Of a DNA stretch of 64,000 bases, positions 1-12,808 are shown one piece after another; the first letter of the stretch is position 1, and every line of letters begins with the position of its first letter. The notes under the pieces were generated by a model. It was given only the letters and a program-made list of their open reading frames with translations. It did not search any database and was not told the DNA's origin. The position numbers and the translations under genes are program-made. Origin of the DNA: Pampus argenteus (lineage: Eukaryota; Chordata; Actinopteri; Scombriformes; Stromateidae); assembly GCA_036937835.1 (NCBI GenBank), contig CM072871.1, positions 7,235,501 to 7,299,500 of the forward strand, given 5' to 3'.

Positions 1-2336
1 CTTCTAAACTGTCCTCATCATCCCCTGTATTATTTTTTAAACTTCTTTGTAGAAGAGCCCTCACTCAAGTAACTCTTCCCACCAGATGACAGCTCCATAT
101 GTCAATCAGTGTCTGGGGACTTTAATGTTCACATCATAAAACTTCTGGTGGATGTGTTATATTGAAGATAACTTAAATAAATGTCTACAGGACTGAGTCA
201 TGTAGCAAAGTATTAACCTGAATTCATATTTGATGACATCTAAAAAGTGTAATCCATGGTATTTTCATGCAGATGATTGAATTAGCTGGAGTAGATGATG
301 CTACAGGGGCCGGGTTTGCCCGCTACACATGTCATTACAACATAATTATGCAACAACCCGCTTCACTGACACGCTGCTGTCAATTAATCTGCTTAGAAAC
401 ACCAACTGGGGGCTTCTACTGTATGTTGCAACCTCTGGGTGTTATCTTCATTATACTCATTGAATGTCTACTTCACTGTGATTGCACTGACGCACATCAG
501 TGTCAGCTGAGTTGACAATAGCACTGTGGATACATTTTGAAAATTTTAGTTATTAATAGTGGTTAGCATGTGTTAGATGAGCACCCCGCTGCTTTTTTTT
601 GATTACAAATAATGCAAAAAATAAATTAAAAATAAGACGTTTAGATAGTTTGAATCATTTATTAATCAACCAAATGGAAATGGAAAGACACAAAAATCAA
701 AAGCATTTTTTCAGCATTGACTAATAAAATAGAAACTCAAGTTTATCAGATTTTACAGATTTTCTTAGGGTTCAATAACTATACAAAATTACAGATGTTC
801 AGTCCAGATGTTCAGTCCACTACAAGCTAATCTGTAAAGTGTTCAAAGAATTGCACACTAATAACATGGTAACGTTTCTTCTTCTAACGATGTTCTTCAA
901 TTCAGAAACATGCTCCACTCTGATCAAGCATTCATCATGATGCTGCGCTAAAGTAAATCATATTGTATGCTATATTAAAACAATGCAATAACAGGGGACT
1001 AGTTGGTTTTTGAAACCTACTGTAAGAATATAGATTATATGATAACCAGTATGTTAATGTGTTTTGTTTAACACTGTGGTCATTTCAAAAAGATAATTGC
1101 TAAATGTCAAAGCAATACCCTGTTTCTATGATATAAGGTATGTGAGGAAACAGAAGTATATATATAACAGGAAATGTAATATTCGTATTATTTAATAATT
1201 ACAACAGGCAAATGGGTAAATAAAGTAGTGTTTCAGTCATAAAGACAAAAATCAATTCTTGCGTTTATGATTTGGATTCTGTTTATATGACACAGGGAGT
1301 CTTTATTCTATATGCAAATCTGGAGGCGAGAAGCACGTCCAGTTAATCTACAGCCACCGACTAATCTCTGACTTGTTGTGGGGGCTGTATATTGAAGAAT
1401 GGTCCTCTTGTTTCGAGGATTAGTGTGGTCCTGCTCTGGATACAGAGATCACTTCTGGCCTCTCAGAGCATGACGAGACATCAGTGGCATGCACACGCTT
1501 TTAGGGGCAGTTTACAAAGAAGGACGACTTCCTATCATGTTGCTTAGATAGGGTACAAACTTCATAAATATCTGACGGGAATCCTCTTTTATGATTTTTT
1601 TTTAAGCTGAATTAATATGTTTTAAGGCTTCCCCCTTTGACCAGAGGATGGAGAAAGGCAATTGTTGAAGAGAAAAAAAAAAAAAAGGCTTGAATGACTG
1701 ATTTCAAAGGGACATTTTGCACCCAAGAGATACTAAAGGATGATTGACAGGGCTCAGATGGCTGCCTCTTGGCAATAGAGGTGTTGGCAAATGTACTAAT
1801 TGTTTATATGATGCTCCTGATAAAATATAAGTAAAGCTGGAGTATATGAATGTGTGAGGCAAACAGTTTCAGATTAGATTAAATACTAATATTGGCTTGA
1901 AGCTCCACACATGACTTTCTTTGTAGGACTATTTGTATTTTTCTTAAGGCAAACTTAAAATGAAAGTCATCCCTACTAAGTAACAGAAATCACATTTAGT
2001 TTCACACTGAACCACAAACACCAAAGACAGTTACACAAGTAGCCAAGTCCACAATTTTGCTGCATTTACTATGTTGTACAGTGGTAGCAGTTGTCCCTCT
2101 CAAGAGGAATTGTTTGGACATTTGCCGATTATATTTCTGTTTATCAAATCCATTACAAAATACAACTGCAGATACATTGGGCAACAAATCGAGGACAGAT
2201 GCATATAGTACAAGGGACAATGGCTACCACTGCTCAAGACACAACACATGCACGTAAACTGACACAGGTAGAAACATCTAGGTAGCTGTGAGAAACCACA
2301 AGGACAGAGAGTGTGTGTAATGATTGCATGCTTAGT
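1..2336. other. Intergenic DNA and possible rgr 3' UTR; no gene recognised
   Basis: No open frame here resembles a protein I know, and none has supporting splice sites. The part nearest 2336 should include the rgr 3' untranslated region, because rgr ends here on the minus strand. I see no clear separate polyadenylation signal for it. An AATAAA hexamer on the minus strand (2341-2336) overlaps the rgr stop codon itself, which is unusual and may be chance. A more information-rich island at about 1310-1560 is listed separately. Confidence 0.6.
1310..1560. promoter_or_regulatory. Candidate conserved regulatory island downstream of rgr
   Basis: This block has balanced base composition inside AT-rich surroundings and contains several OTX/CRX-like cores: TAATCT at 1344-1349 and 1362-1367, and GGATTA at 1417-1422. 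It has no open frame worth noting. Its position downstream of a retina/RPE gene makes an enhancer plausible. That is inference from motif density only, since conservation cannot be measured from one sequence. Confidence 0.25.
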
Positions 2337-5300
2337 TTATTTGGATTTGTTCTCTATTTGGGGCGCATCAATCTTTTCCCCAGTGAGGAACTGCCAGATT
2401 CCTCCTCTGTAGTTCTCATTTCCCAAAGCGTACAGGAAGACGTTGATGGTGGGAGTGGTCTTAGCCAGGATAGGAGCCATCTGCAGAGACAGGTGCAAGC
2501 GTCAAAAAGGTTGTTGGTGCTTAAAAGACCTCAAGGATCACTACAGATTCTCATGAAAATGCACTCAAATACAGTTATCAGGCTGAACTGTTAATAAAAG
2601 CCACTGTGTGTAGAATTTGTATATGATTATATCAATTCTGAAGGTTCCTGGTAAAAACTGGTGCAGTCTGTATTGTTTTTTGCCCATTTATTTTATCTAT
2701 GCATGTATCCAGTGCGTGAGCAACTTATATGAGCTGCATTTTTAAATGCATACATTCATATCTCTGAGTTGGAGAGTATTTGTGTGCATGGGTATACTGG
2801 TTGTCCTTACCATCCTGAGCTTGGGGGAGACCAGGGTGGCATTCTCCACAGCGGCGTAGAAAGCCAGGATGCCATAGGGGCCCCAGCAGAGCAGCATAGT
2901 CTTAAGAGGAGTGTTGGGGTTAAACTACAGAGGGATAAATGTGAAAGGGAATGAAAAGATCAGAGAGAAAGAGGATAAGAACAAGAATGGTTAGTTACCG
3001 ATCGACCATAAAAAACGGGAAGGAGACAAAAATGCCTTTTGTCATGAGGTGTTTTACTTGGGAGTAAGTCACACGCCTGGGATAATGTCTGGGAGAAAAA
3101 CAGTATCTGTGTTCAGATCATTCAAGCTCACTCAGACAACAGAATCAGACGGAGAGCAAAGAGGCAGGTTGCTGTAATCCACAGGACAAAGTAGGATTAT
3201 TCTGAGTGTTAAGTTAACCCCTTAACCCCCCCCCCCACCCTCCTAAAATCCAGTTTTACACATTTACCCAAAATTCAGCCTGACATATTCGGGATCTTCA
3301 GATTTTCACAAAATTTTAAATCTGTGCATTTGACAAAGTTTAAAAATAAAATAAAATAAAATAAAGCAGGGTTTTTGATGGTTATATAATTGCATTATTC
3401 CGGTGGAGGGCTTGGTGTATCTGCAGCCCTTTGTGCTTGTAATGAAAGTTTCTCCAGCCAACTCATATGACTGTGAGAAATGGGTTTATGCAACATAAAG
3501 TAATGCAACCTGATAACACCCCCGAGGGTCGCCACTACTGAACTCATTCTTCAGGAATACGTTGTTCTTTTCACGGCACACTAGTAAATGCCCGCATTCC
3601 TCACTGAAGCACTCGGTCTTCCCCCAGCAGTAATGACCTATATATTACGCAGCGAGCAAACTCCCCATTCACAGTCTGCTTTGTTACTCTGAATAGGGAC
3701 CACGTGAGGAATTTGTACTTATGCTAGGAGCTGATGAAATAGATGTCAATAAAAGGAGAATTCCTCTGATTCTTTCCAGTGAGTGACTTCAGAGCAGGAA
3801 TAATATTAATGTGCATAAGGATTTGTGCATAAAGCAAAAACTGCCAGTTTCTTGTATTTCAGAACAATTTCCTCTTTCCTTGAATTCGATATTGGAGCAA
3901 CTGAAGCGTGTAAAAACATAAAACCGCTGAAGGCAAACCACTTCTAACCTTTCTGCATTTTTTCAGAGTTTGGATTTTGTTGTGTTTACTTACCCTGGGG
4001 TTTCCAGTCTTCTTAAATTTCTGTGCAATGGACTGATAGGAGGACATGACAACAAACACCTGGATGCCCATGTTGAAGATGGACATGGGGATCAAGTAGG
4101 ACACATAATTTCTGCATGAACAGAGGAATGCACAAAAGGCATTAGACAACAGAGGCTAGAAAGATGTCCACATTTATCTTGATAGCATTGTGTGGAGTGT
4201 GTACAATACCTGTCTCCCTTGCTGTAGTCCAGAGTGCAGCAGGTCCTGAGGGGCTCATAGTCGTACTCTCCCCAGCCGATGAGAGGCATGGCGGACCAGA
4301 AGGCGGTGAAGAGCCAGACAAATACAGCCAGAGAGATGGCGCTACTCCACTGCAGCTTTGTCCCTGAGAAGAACAAGGTAAAAAAAAAAAATCACATATC
4401 CATCCACAATCTAGTAAACTGTTAAAGTGCTACTTTTCAATGATAGCAGCATTAAACCATGTAGTTAGAGCTGTTTGTTTGTAACTAGCTTCTTAGAACC
4501 ACAGTGAATGTATTACTGTTAATGATACGGTAGTTAAAAATAGCAGTAGGTCTGATTCTCCTACTTGGTGTCATGATGCTGTAAGACAAAAATGAAGCCT
4601 CCCAGGTAACAATTTTAACACCATTTTGTTATCTGCCTATAACAACTGCTCAGTTTGTTATTATAATAGTAGGCCTACACTTTAATTGTCTCTAATTACT
4701 CTGTCATAGTGGTCAAATCAAAGGCCACTTGTTGACCAGCTGGCCTCCTAAGATCAGCTGTAGATAAAGAAAAAACCCGTGGGTGTTATGGTTATGAATG
4801 ACTGTGAGTGAGTGAGCATGTGTTAGAAGGGGGAGGAAAAGTGGATTGTGTTTTTGCCCCCCTCCTCTCCCCCTCATGCATTACCTACTGCATGCACAGA
4901 AGCAGGTGTGACTTACTGGTGCAGTACTGGTGGTATCTGTCCCAAGCAATAGCGGCTACGAAGTGGATGCTGGCGAGAGCTGTCATGAAGCCCTGGAAAC
5001 CGTGAGTCTGGCATCCTTCAGCACCATAAGGCCAATACCTGGAGACAGACCGGATGATTGTTTATTCATTTAAAATAGAATGAGAAGAAATAGTGCCCTC
5101 AGGATGAACCATTATAGCAATCAATTAATTGACTTCTTTCAGACAATGGATCTATATTTACAAAATACATAATAATAATAGTATATATCTATATCTATAT
5201 ATCTCTCTCTCTATATATACATATACATAATCCCTAGACTCATGGCCACTGTGGACAGCATCTCCCATCTCCTGATTACAGTTTAAAATCCTCTGCTTCT

Positions 5301-6112
5301 GCACATCATGACATCAGGCTTTAGCAGTGAATTGACCGCTCCCCCCTCCCCCCTCCCTCTCCACCAGAATAAAACACACACTGCATCGACTCCACAGCTC
5401 CATCATTAGTCATCTTAAAGACAGGTATCCAGTATTATTCCCTCATTACATCTTATTTGGCCACATATGGTCAGACATTGATCTTCATTATTATGAAAGG
5501 GGTGGGGGGGCGGAGGTTGCTTGGTTACATCACTCACCTCAGGAAGCTGGAGAAAGCAGCGATGGTGGCGTTCATGGAGATGCCCATGTCAGCCATGGCT
5601 AAACTGAACACTAGGAAATTACTGGGAGTCCTCAGCTCTCTCACTTTAAAGAAGGCGACGATTGTCACCGCGTTTAGAAAGAAACCCAGCAGACCTTTGG
5701 TGGAGCAGAAATAAACATCATGAAAAGAGCGTGAATGAGCGGCGGACTAATGGAAATCAATGCGCACAGCGATGCTTCTCCGTGATATTTCAACATGAGA
5801 GTAAACGTCTTTTTTAAACATACACACACACACACAGATAGTCATTAGTTTCTTACACTCTATAAACGACTGTTAATATGCGAGTATATAAAGCAAAGTC
5901 CTCCCACTACATCACACTGTCAGTGACCGGCTGGCTTCAGGTCCTGTCATAGCTTAATGTTGCACTCAGCTGGAGCAGCGCTCGTAGTATTTGGCTCTAT
6001 TCCAGCACAAAACGAAAAAAAACACACACTCACCCTCCACCAGCAGACAAGATCCCAGCGAGAACACGTCAAACTCGGAGAAGCCCTCCGGTAAAGGGTA
6101 AGACGAGACCAT
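2337..6112 (-). CDS. rgr: RPE-retinal G-protein-coupled receptor (RGR opsin), 7 exons, 295 aa
   Basis: Seven-helix opsin that binds all-trans-retinal and acts as a photoisomerase in RPE and Müller glia. Exons in transcript order: 6112-6034, 5694-5538, 5038-4917, 4363-4210, 4111-3994, 2924-2811, 2480-2337; total 888 nt. All introns are GT-AG and phases agree. Recognised by the run GWGEYDYEPLRTCCTLDYSK in extracellular loop 2, nearly identical to human RGR. The retinal-binding lysine is K255 (context ILAKTTPTIN), the same number as in human RGR. Helix 3 ends in DRY, where human RGR has GRY. The helix 7 NPxxY position reads NVFLY (N261-Y265). The first ATG gives MVSSYPLPEG, matching the family start; an upstream in-frame ATG at about 6154 would add residues not seen in the family. 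The gene is divergent from lrit1. Fish may carry a second copy, so rgr versus rgra naming is open. Confidence 0.95.
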
Positions 6113-6189
6113 CCTGAAGCCGATTTGACACAACAAAGTGCAGCTGTCACACACTTTTCACTCCTCTCTATCCGCTCGATTTACGATGT

Positions 6190-6240
6190 GCCTCAGTGTG
6201 ACCGAAGGAAGCCAGCTTTTAAAGGGGCATTTCACGTGAA
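6190..6240 (-). promoter_or_regulatory. rgr: rgr core promoter: TATA-like box and MITF-type E-box
   Basis: A TTTAAA box lies at 6218-6223, about 106 bp upstream of the rgr start codon. A perfect palindrome TCACGTGA lies at 6232-6239, just upstream of it on the minus strand. CACGTG flanked by T and A is the preferred site of the MITF/TFE family. MITF drives RPE genes, and RGR is expressed in RPE, so the motif fits the gene. Motif and spacing are seen; the factor and usage are inferred. Confidence 0.45.
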
Positions 6241-6285
6241 AAGCATGCACTTTATTATGTAAAGCCTCCCCCCCACCCCCCCACT

Positions 6286-6288
<3 letters not shown>

Positions 6289-6331
<43 letters not shown>
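6289..6331. repeat. (TG)n microsatellite
   Basis: Uninterrupted TG dinucleotide run of about 21 units, some 50 bp upstream of the rgr promoter motifs. A C-rich tract (about 6267-6283) precedes it. Confidence 0.95.
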
Positions 6332-6332
<1 letters not shown>

Positions 6333-8990
6333 GCCCCAATCCGTGTAGGAATGTCTTAATGAACATAACCACACAAACAGCAACCCTTAATGCGTATTTG
6401 CCCACCGCAACAGTAAAGCCCTCAATTAGTTACACAACAAGCCTTTGTGTCTTGGCTGTGTGCGCCGGTGAGGATGCAGCCGCCGCAGATGTCAAACGAG
6501 GAGACCCGCACAGTGCGGCACACATCACTAAGGAGATACAACAGGTGTCTGTGAAGCTGCAGCCTCCTGCCAATCAGAACTACGCTCACATTTTATAGGA
6601 AAATAACCCCCCCATAACCCAACAAATAACATCAAAAGACCCCCCATTCATTAAATGAACAACAATAATTCCATTTATTATTAGAGCGCCATGTTTTTTG
6701 CCGCAAGCTGTGCGTGAGTGTTGAAGTCATGGGTTTCATCCAGAAGCTGCAGTTTTAAAAATATGATTGCGAATGAGAGTAAAGACATGCGGTGAGTGCT
6801 CTCATCTGCAGGCAAAAGATAAGGATAAATGATTGATTGTTCTGGGATTGGGAATCAATGCCTTTGCAGCTCATGCATAGTAAATAGTATGTGATGAATT
6901 TCTCTTCATCACAGGAGCCCTGCCCATTCACTGATTAAAGACACAAAGTGATTACTGCAATTACACTCCTCAGGATCCATGCTGCTCTGTATCTTTATAA
7001 TCCATTGTCTCTATATGGCAGGACTGTGTTTTGACTAGCTGATGTGAAAGTCACATGACAACATTTGTTTTGTTGACAGTGTTTTGTTTTGTGCACAGAA
7101 TACAACTTTTGACAGACACACTGACCCCGAGAGATTAAAACCGACTCTGCCTGAAATGATACGGGACAAAACAAAAATTGCACTTTTGGAAGTGCAGACG
7201 CAATACTTGTCAGCAGAGGCTTGATTCAGTCTGGAGTTTACTGTGTGATAAAGGGCAAAATGTAGCGTACAGTTACAGCCAACATGTTCAAATACTAGCT
7301 TAGCTGAACAGAATGTGTAAATTACATGAAATCCCACCGTCATCCTCAGCCTTTCATGGATTTGTCATGTTTCAGATGAAACATCACTTACAGCTTTTCA
7401 TGCCATAGGGTCAGAGTGGAAACAAGCCTGACATTGTGTGCCTGAAAGTCTGTCTCAGTCTCAGGATTATAAGGTCAGGAATCTTGGGATATATAGGTGA
7501 AAATGTATAAAGTGCTAAATCATATGAAAGTGCAAATTGTCATTCAGAAGAGGAGGCATTCTTTCAATTTTTTATTATTTATTAATTTTAGGACACTTTG
7601 ACACATCCTGTCAAAAACAAAATGCATTGTATTATTAAAAATTCCCAAATCCCAGTGTCCTTGGTTGATCCCAATATGTGCAGGTGTCACATTTTTGCAT
7701 ATATACTTGTTATTTTAGTCCAAATATAATACGATGGTGGAAAACTACAATATATGTAAAAAAAAAAGGGCTGACAGAAATATATATAAAAAAATATATA
7801 TAATACTATCTGGTGACTCTTTTCTGTTGAAATTAGTTGTACAATGTCAAGTAATTATATTGTATAACACAACGAATACTCCAAAACAAGCCATTCAATC
7901 TTTACGTGAGACTTTTTGCACACTAAGAATGACATTGCACCTCAAATAAAGTCCAGCCTTCTGTTTCATACTATGTAAAACAAAGCCTTTATTGGCTTAA
8001 GTAAATGAGATTATCTACTTGCAGTGCAATATGGAATGTTTAGGTTTTTTAAGGCGAGGGAACATGATTGCTCAACATGTTTAGAACCTCGGTACAATCC
8101 TAAAACCATACATACTGAGAGACCTGTGACTCAAAGGGATTTTAATGCAAACGGTCAAAGGGGCCAATAAAACTAAAATAGAGTGCATTAGATAAACAAC
8201 ATTATTTAACAAACACATGCACAAAAGCAAAGCGGAAAGCGGAACGAGACTACAATATATTCAATGTTTTAAAAAAAAAATGCAATAACTGTTGAATCTA
8301 TGAATGGATCTATAAGCCTCTTCCTGATTGTGTAGCTAGACCTTTGACCTAGCTCCGTGGGAAATGTGCCAAAGCATTCAAACACATTAAAGGCCTGCAT
8401 TCTACCAGAGTAGGCACACTTTGTAGCGCCAGCCAAGTGTAACACTAAATGTGCGGTGTGATGAAACACAAGGAAAAGGTGCCAAATAATACATGTAGTA
8501 TTTACCTACATTGTGAAATGAAAGCTTTACTATCGGTGGTATTTCTACTAGTAGAGATTTCTGGATTCTTTCCAAATTGGATACTCAGCTGAAATCTACA
8601 GACCCTGTAAGTCTCCTTTCATTCAAACCGATTAAACATAATTCCCTTACTACAGTTGTTTGTATTCTGAAAAAAAAAGCATTAGTCTACTTGTGCCCTT
8701 ATGTGAACATAACTGATGATTGCTCCCTAATAAAATATTAAATATGTATATTACTATATTTTATTGCTATTAAAACGTGATATCTGCTTTCTAACAGCAG
8801 AGCTATTAGTTGTTTTGTGGATTATTAAACGTAGAGAGTGGGACAGAGTCAGAAAATGTTAAGTGAACATCTGTGCATGCCTTGAACTAGGAGCCACAGG
8901 CTATGATATAGGGGCCACCTTGTGGCAAAACATAGTGCCTTCCACTTCCAGATTAACAGTCACGGCAGGGCTCAAATGAACAAACTATAT
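6332..8990. other. Intergenic spacer between divergent rgr and lrit1
   Basis: No coding exon recognised on either strand. The sequence is AT-rich with short A/T runs. It must hold the upstream regions of both genes. I see no dense motif cluster apart from the promoter elements listed separately. Confidence 0.6.
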
Positions 8991-9019
8991 TTGAGGGAAA
9001 GAAAAAAAAATCCAAACAT

Positions 9020-9160
9020 CACAGTGGATTATGACCATTTCGGAAGTGTTTTTTTCTGTGATAATAAATAGGGACGTCTCTGCGCAGCCTATCGGATTCC
9101 AGGATGCAATACGCATCCAAATGAAAAGAACGCCAGTCCTTTCACTAATCCTTGTCTATC
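9020..9160 (+). promoter_or_regulatory. lrit1: Candidate lrit1 promoter-proximal CRX/OTX sites
   Basis: GGATTA at 9026-9031 and TAATCC at 9146-9151 are the two orientations of the CRX/OTX core. They lie about 305 and 185 bp upstream of the lrit1 ATG. No TATA box is evident. LRIT1 is a retinal gene in mammals, so CRX input is plausible. A given hexamer in either orientation occurs about once per 2 kb by chance, so the evidence is modest. Confidence 0.35.
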
Positions 9161-9333
9161 CTTTTTATCTCGGGACTCATATCAGTCTGATCACTATGGG
9201 ACAGCGAAGCGGTGGGACAAAGCCATGCGGATGATATTCCTGTAAATGAGAGAAAAAAGCAAGTCTGTTTGACTTCTGTGGGCGCAAACTGGGCGCATGT
9301 AGGCAAGCTGCGTATGCGTAAAAGTGGGCCAAA

Positions 9334-10982
9334 ATGTTCCTCGTCCTGCTCCTGGGGCTCTACGTGGCCACAGGTCACCTCGTCTCCCCAGTGAGCTCCT
9401 GCCCATCACAGTGCAGCTGTTTTTACCACAACCTGAGTGATGGATCAAAGTCCAGGTAAGTAGGATGTGCAAATAGAAGTGATTTTATATCAATATATCA
9501 CGCTATAATGTGTTTTGATTTGTGCGCACAAACGCATTTCTTTTAGAGGGACAGGTCTTGGTCTCCTATGAGGGCAGATGTTTGCATAGAGGTGAACACG
9601 TGTAGGAAAAAAAATAATAATTCAGGGAGTGCATGTCGGTCCAATTTTATTTAATGCAGGATTATCTCTCAAAGGCACTTTCAACCTTCCCATCTATGCG
9701 TGTCCTTTAGAATTTATAACATGATTTAATCTCCTATTTAAATGTTTGTATTCTTTTTTTTTGTAAAATGTGCTTTAATGAGTCATTTGGGAAGCACAAC
9801 TAGAAAGATAACAGATTCATACACGTTGTCTTCTTTTTTTAGGAGCGTGATTTGCAATGATCCTGAAACATCTCTTGTGCCTGTTGGGTTCCCCGTTGAC
9901 ACGTCCAAGCTACGGATTGAGAAGACGGCCATCCAACGGATACCAAGCGAAGCCTTCAACTACCTCTCCAGTCTGGAATTCCTGTGGATGTCTTTCAATA
10001 CGCTGTCCGCCTTGAACACGGACAGTTTCCGGGGGCTTGTCAACCTGGAAGAGCTTCGCCTAGACGGGAACGACCTCACCGCCTTTCCTTGGGAGTCTGT
10101 CACGGATATGCCCAGCCTGAGACTCCTCGATTTGCACAACAACCAGCTCACCTCGCTGCCCGCGGAGGCCACCACTTATATCAAGAACCTCACATACCTG
10201 GATCTGTCCAGCAACAGCCTGCTGACCCTGCCGGTTGAGGTACTGTCCACCTGGCTGGCGGCAAAACCTGTGCAAGGGCCAGAGAGCTCCAAAATGATAC
10301 TTGGTAAGAGACAGTGCGCATCTTGGTATCCAGCGTCCTCAAATCAAAGTATATCATAAGCAAGTATAAACAAAGCAAAAAGGAAAGTGTGTTAATTGAT
10401 TTTACGCAAAGCAGCAGCTAAACAAAACTGTTGCAACACATCTGTTTGGTTTGGAAAACAGTTAAAGACATGGAGCATTTAGGACCATTTACATTTTCAA
10501 GGGAATGGCCTCAAAACATATGACTAAATACTGAATTGTTGTGATCCTATTCATCAGATTTTTTGCCTTCAAACTGGCTAATAATTGAGAATATTTGGCT
10601 TTTTCTTAAATATATTCTAATAAAACATTTCTCTTTACTCTTATATATGTGCCGTTGCTCATTCTACACCAATTAATTTAACCAACTTTACAAACAAACA
10701 AACAAGACCAAGATAATTTAGTGTGAAAGAAACCAGATAGGCTTTTTTTTTTTTTTTAAGAAAAAATGCATGTGCACACTGCACATCTGTACTTTACAGT
10801 ATTATTTATGTTAAGAATTCAAAGTACATTTTCTCACTTGTCTCACATTTAAGCCATTCTCATTACTCAGAAACACTCAGATCTAGTTTCAGATGTAAAG
10901 CCTGGTTTCTTGGTCAAGGACAGAAGGGTGAAATGACCGCAAAACCTGACCTTGATCACTAGACCATCACCAACATCACCTA

Positions 10983-11021
<39 letters not shown>

Positions 11022-12808
11022 AATCATCATCGTCGTCATCATCATCATCATTGCCGTAGTCATGGCTATGATGTAGTTTATGAATTAAATGTTAATCCTC
11101 TTACAGGATTAACATCCTAACATCCACACCAGCCATCTGCAGGTCGGCCTATCGCTGCCTCCTGTAACCTCACTTGTGTGCCCTCACCCTCAGGTCTCCA
11201 TGACAACCCCTGGGTGTGTGACTGTCGACTCTACGACCTGGTCCAGTTCCAGAAGTCTCCGACTCTCTCGGTGGCGTTCATCGATACAAGGCTGCGTTGT
11301 TCAGCTCCAGAGAGTGTGTCAGGCGTCTTGTTCAGTGACGCAGAGCTTCGCCGTTGTCAGCTGCCACGTATCCACACAGCTGTGGCACGAGTCCGGAGCG
11401 CTGTTGGAAACAATGTGCTGCTCCGGTGTGGGACTATTGGAGTCCCCATACCAGACCTGACATGGCGCAGGGCGGATGTACGGGCCCTAAATGGAACAGG
11501 TGAGTCAGCAGATCTTTGGTTGTCAGGGTCTGAGATAAGATGCTTTTGTCTGCACTGTAGTAGTGTTAATTAAACAGAGAGCTACCAGCAGAGATAGTAA
11601 GGTTGTAAGTCTGACTGACAGCTGTGACCACAACATTGAGTTATGCAACACTGATGATTTTCATTGTAACATTGTATAATGCATTTTGTCTATTTGTAAC
11701 TATAGTTCATCAACCACATTCTCTTATCTCTGCTATCACAGTCCAGCAGGAAACCTCCAAGGATGGAATCACCTGGTCCATCCTCAGTGTCCCAGCTGTG
11801 TCCTTCCGTGATTCAGGAAAATACATCTGCAAGGCTACCAACTACGCAGGTAACGCCGAGGCTGTCATTACTCTCATTGTTTCTAACTCACCAAAACCTG
11901 AGGGAAACCAAACCAGCAATGACAAGAAAGCCAAAGTCAAGAAACCCAACCCGATGGGCAAAGCTGCCTACCAGGAGAAACTTGTGGCCAGATATGTGGT
12001 TCCAACCTCCATCCCTTCTTCCCCACCCACCGTGGATCCTGGCCTTCCAACTGCACTTGGTCCTGATCCTGGACCAGCCAGTTACAGCCTGGCTGACAGA
12101 GCCACTCCCGGACCTGCCACCTCCTCCAACCCAGACTCGCTGCTGGATCTGGAGAAGACGAATCTAAGTAACCTGGCGGCCAACACCTCGTCACTACAGC
12201 AGGACCCAGACAGGGTGGTGCGCTCAGTAAAGGTGGTGGGGGACACAGACAATACGATTTCTCTGAACTGGAGAGCCCCTAAGGCCAAGAACACAACAGC
12301 ATTTAGTGTGCTGTACGCTGTGTTTGGTGAGAGGGACATGAGGAAGATAAATGTTGGAGCGGGCCAGAACCGTGTAACCATCGAAGGGCTGGTGCCCAGG
12401 ACCAAGTACATTGCCTGTGTGTGTGTGAGGGGGCTGATCCCCAAGAAGGAGCAGTGTGTCATATTTTCCACCGATGAAGCAGCCAGTGCTACTGGCACCC
12501 AGAAGCTCATTAACGTGATTGTGATCACAGTGGCCTGTATCATCGCAGTCCCGCTCACTGTCATTGTGTGTTGTGGGGCGCTGAAGAGACGCATTCAGAA
12601 GTACTGGGGAAAGAAATCCAAGGACATCCAAGATTCATATGTGACCTTTGAGACTCTGTCGCCTGGCACAAAGGCCAAAGGGCTCGAGGGCGAGTATTTG
12701 AACAAACAGAACCCAGAGGAGTCCAACAGGCTGCTGTCAGCCCGCTCCAGCTTGGACTCTGAGGCCACAGCAAAAATAGAGGGACAGCCTAACGAGTACT
12801 TCTGCTGA
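9334..12808 (+). CDS. lrit1: Leucine-rich repeat, Ig and transmembrane domain protein 1, 4 exons, 651 aa
   Basis: Single-pass membrane protein of retinal neurons; in mammals it is associated with the photoreceptor synapse. Exons: 9334-9455, 9843-10303, 11194-11499, 11742-12808; total 1956 nt, all GT-AG, phases consistent. Signal peptide about 1-22; LRRNT cysteines C23, C27, C29, C45; leucine-rich repeats about 62-190; LRRCT opening with HDNPWVCDCRLY (197-208). An Ig domain has the C273-C326 pair and W285, followed by a fibronectin III domain at about 454-540. The transmembrane helix is at about 553-577. Close match to human LRIT1, including MVRSVKVVGDT-like and KNTTAFSVLYAVFG segments and the conserved ending NEYFC. 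That separates it from LRIT2 and LRIT3. The stop is TGA followed by C, and the same frame stays open for 123 more codons (separate entry). Confidence 0.95.
10984..11051. repeat. (TCA)n trinucleotide repeat in lrit1 intron 2
   Basis: Near-perfect TCA/ATC triplet tract with a few interruptions (TAATCA, TCGTCG), about 68 bp long, 140 bp before the exon 3 acceptor. Confidence 0.9.

Noticed and set aside
267..515. 82-codon plus-strand frame
   Set aside because: Atypical composition, no recognised domain, no splice sites or neighbours; a chance frame.
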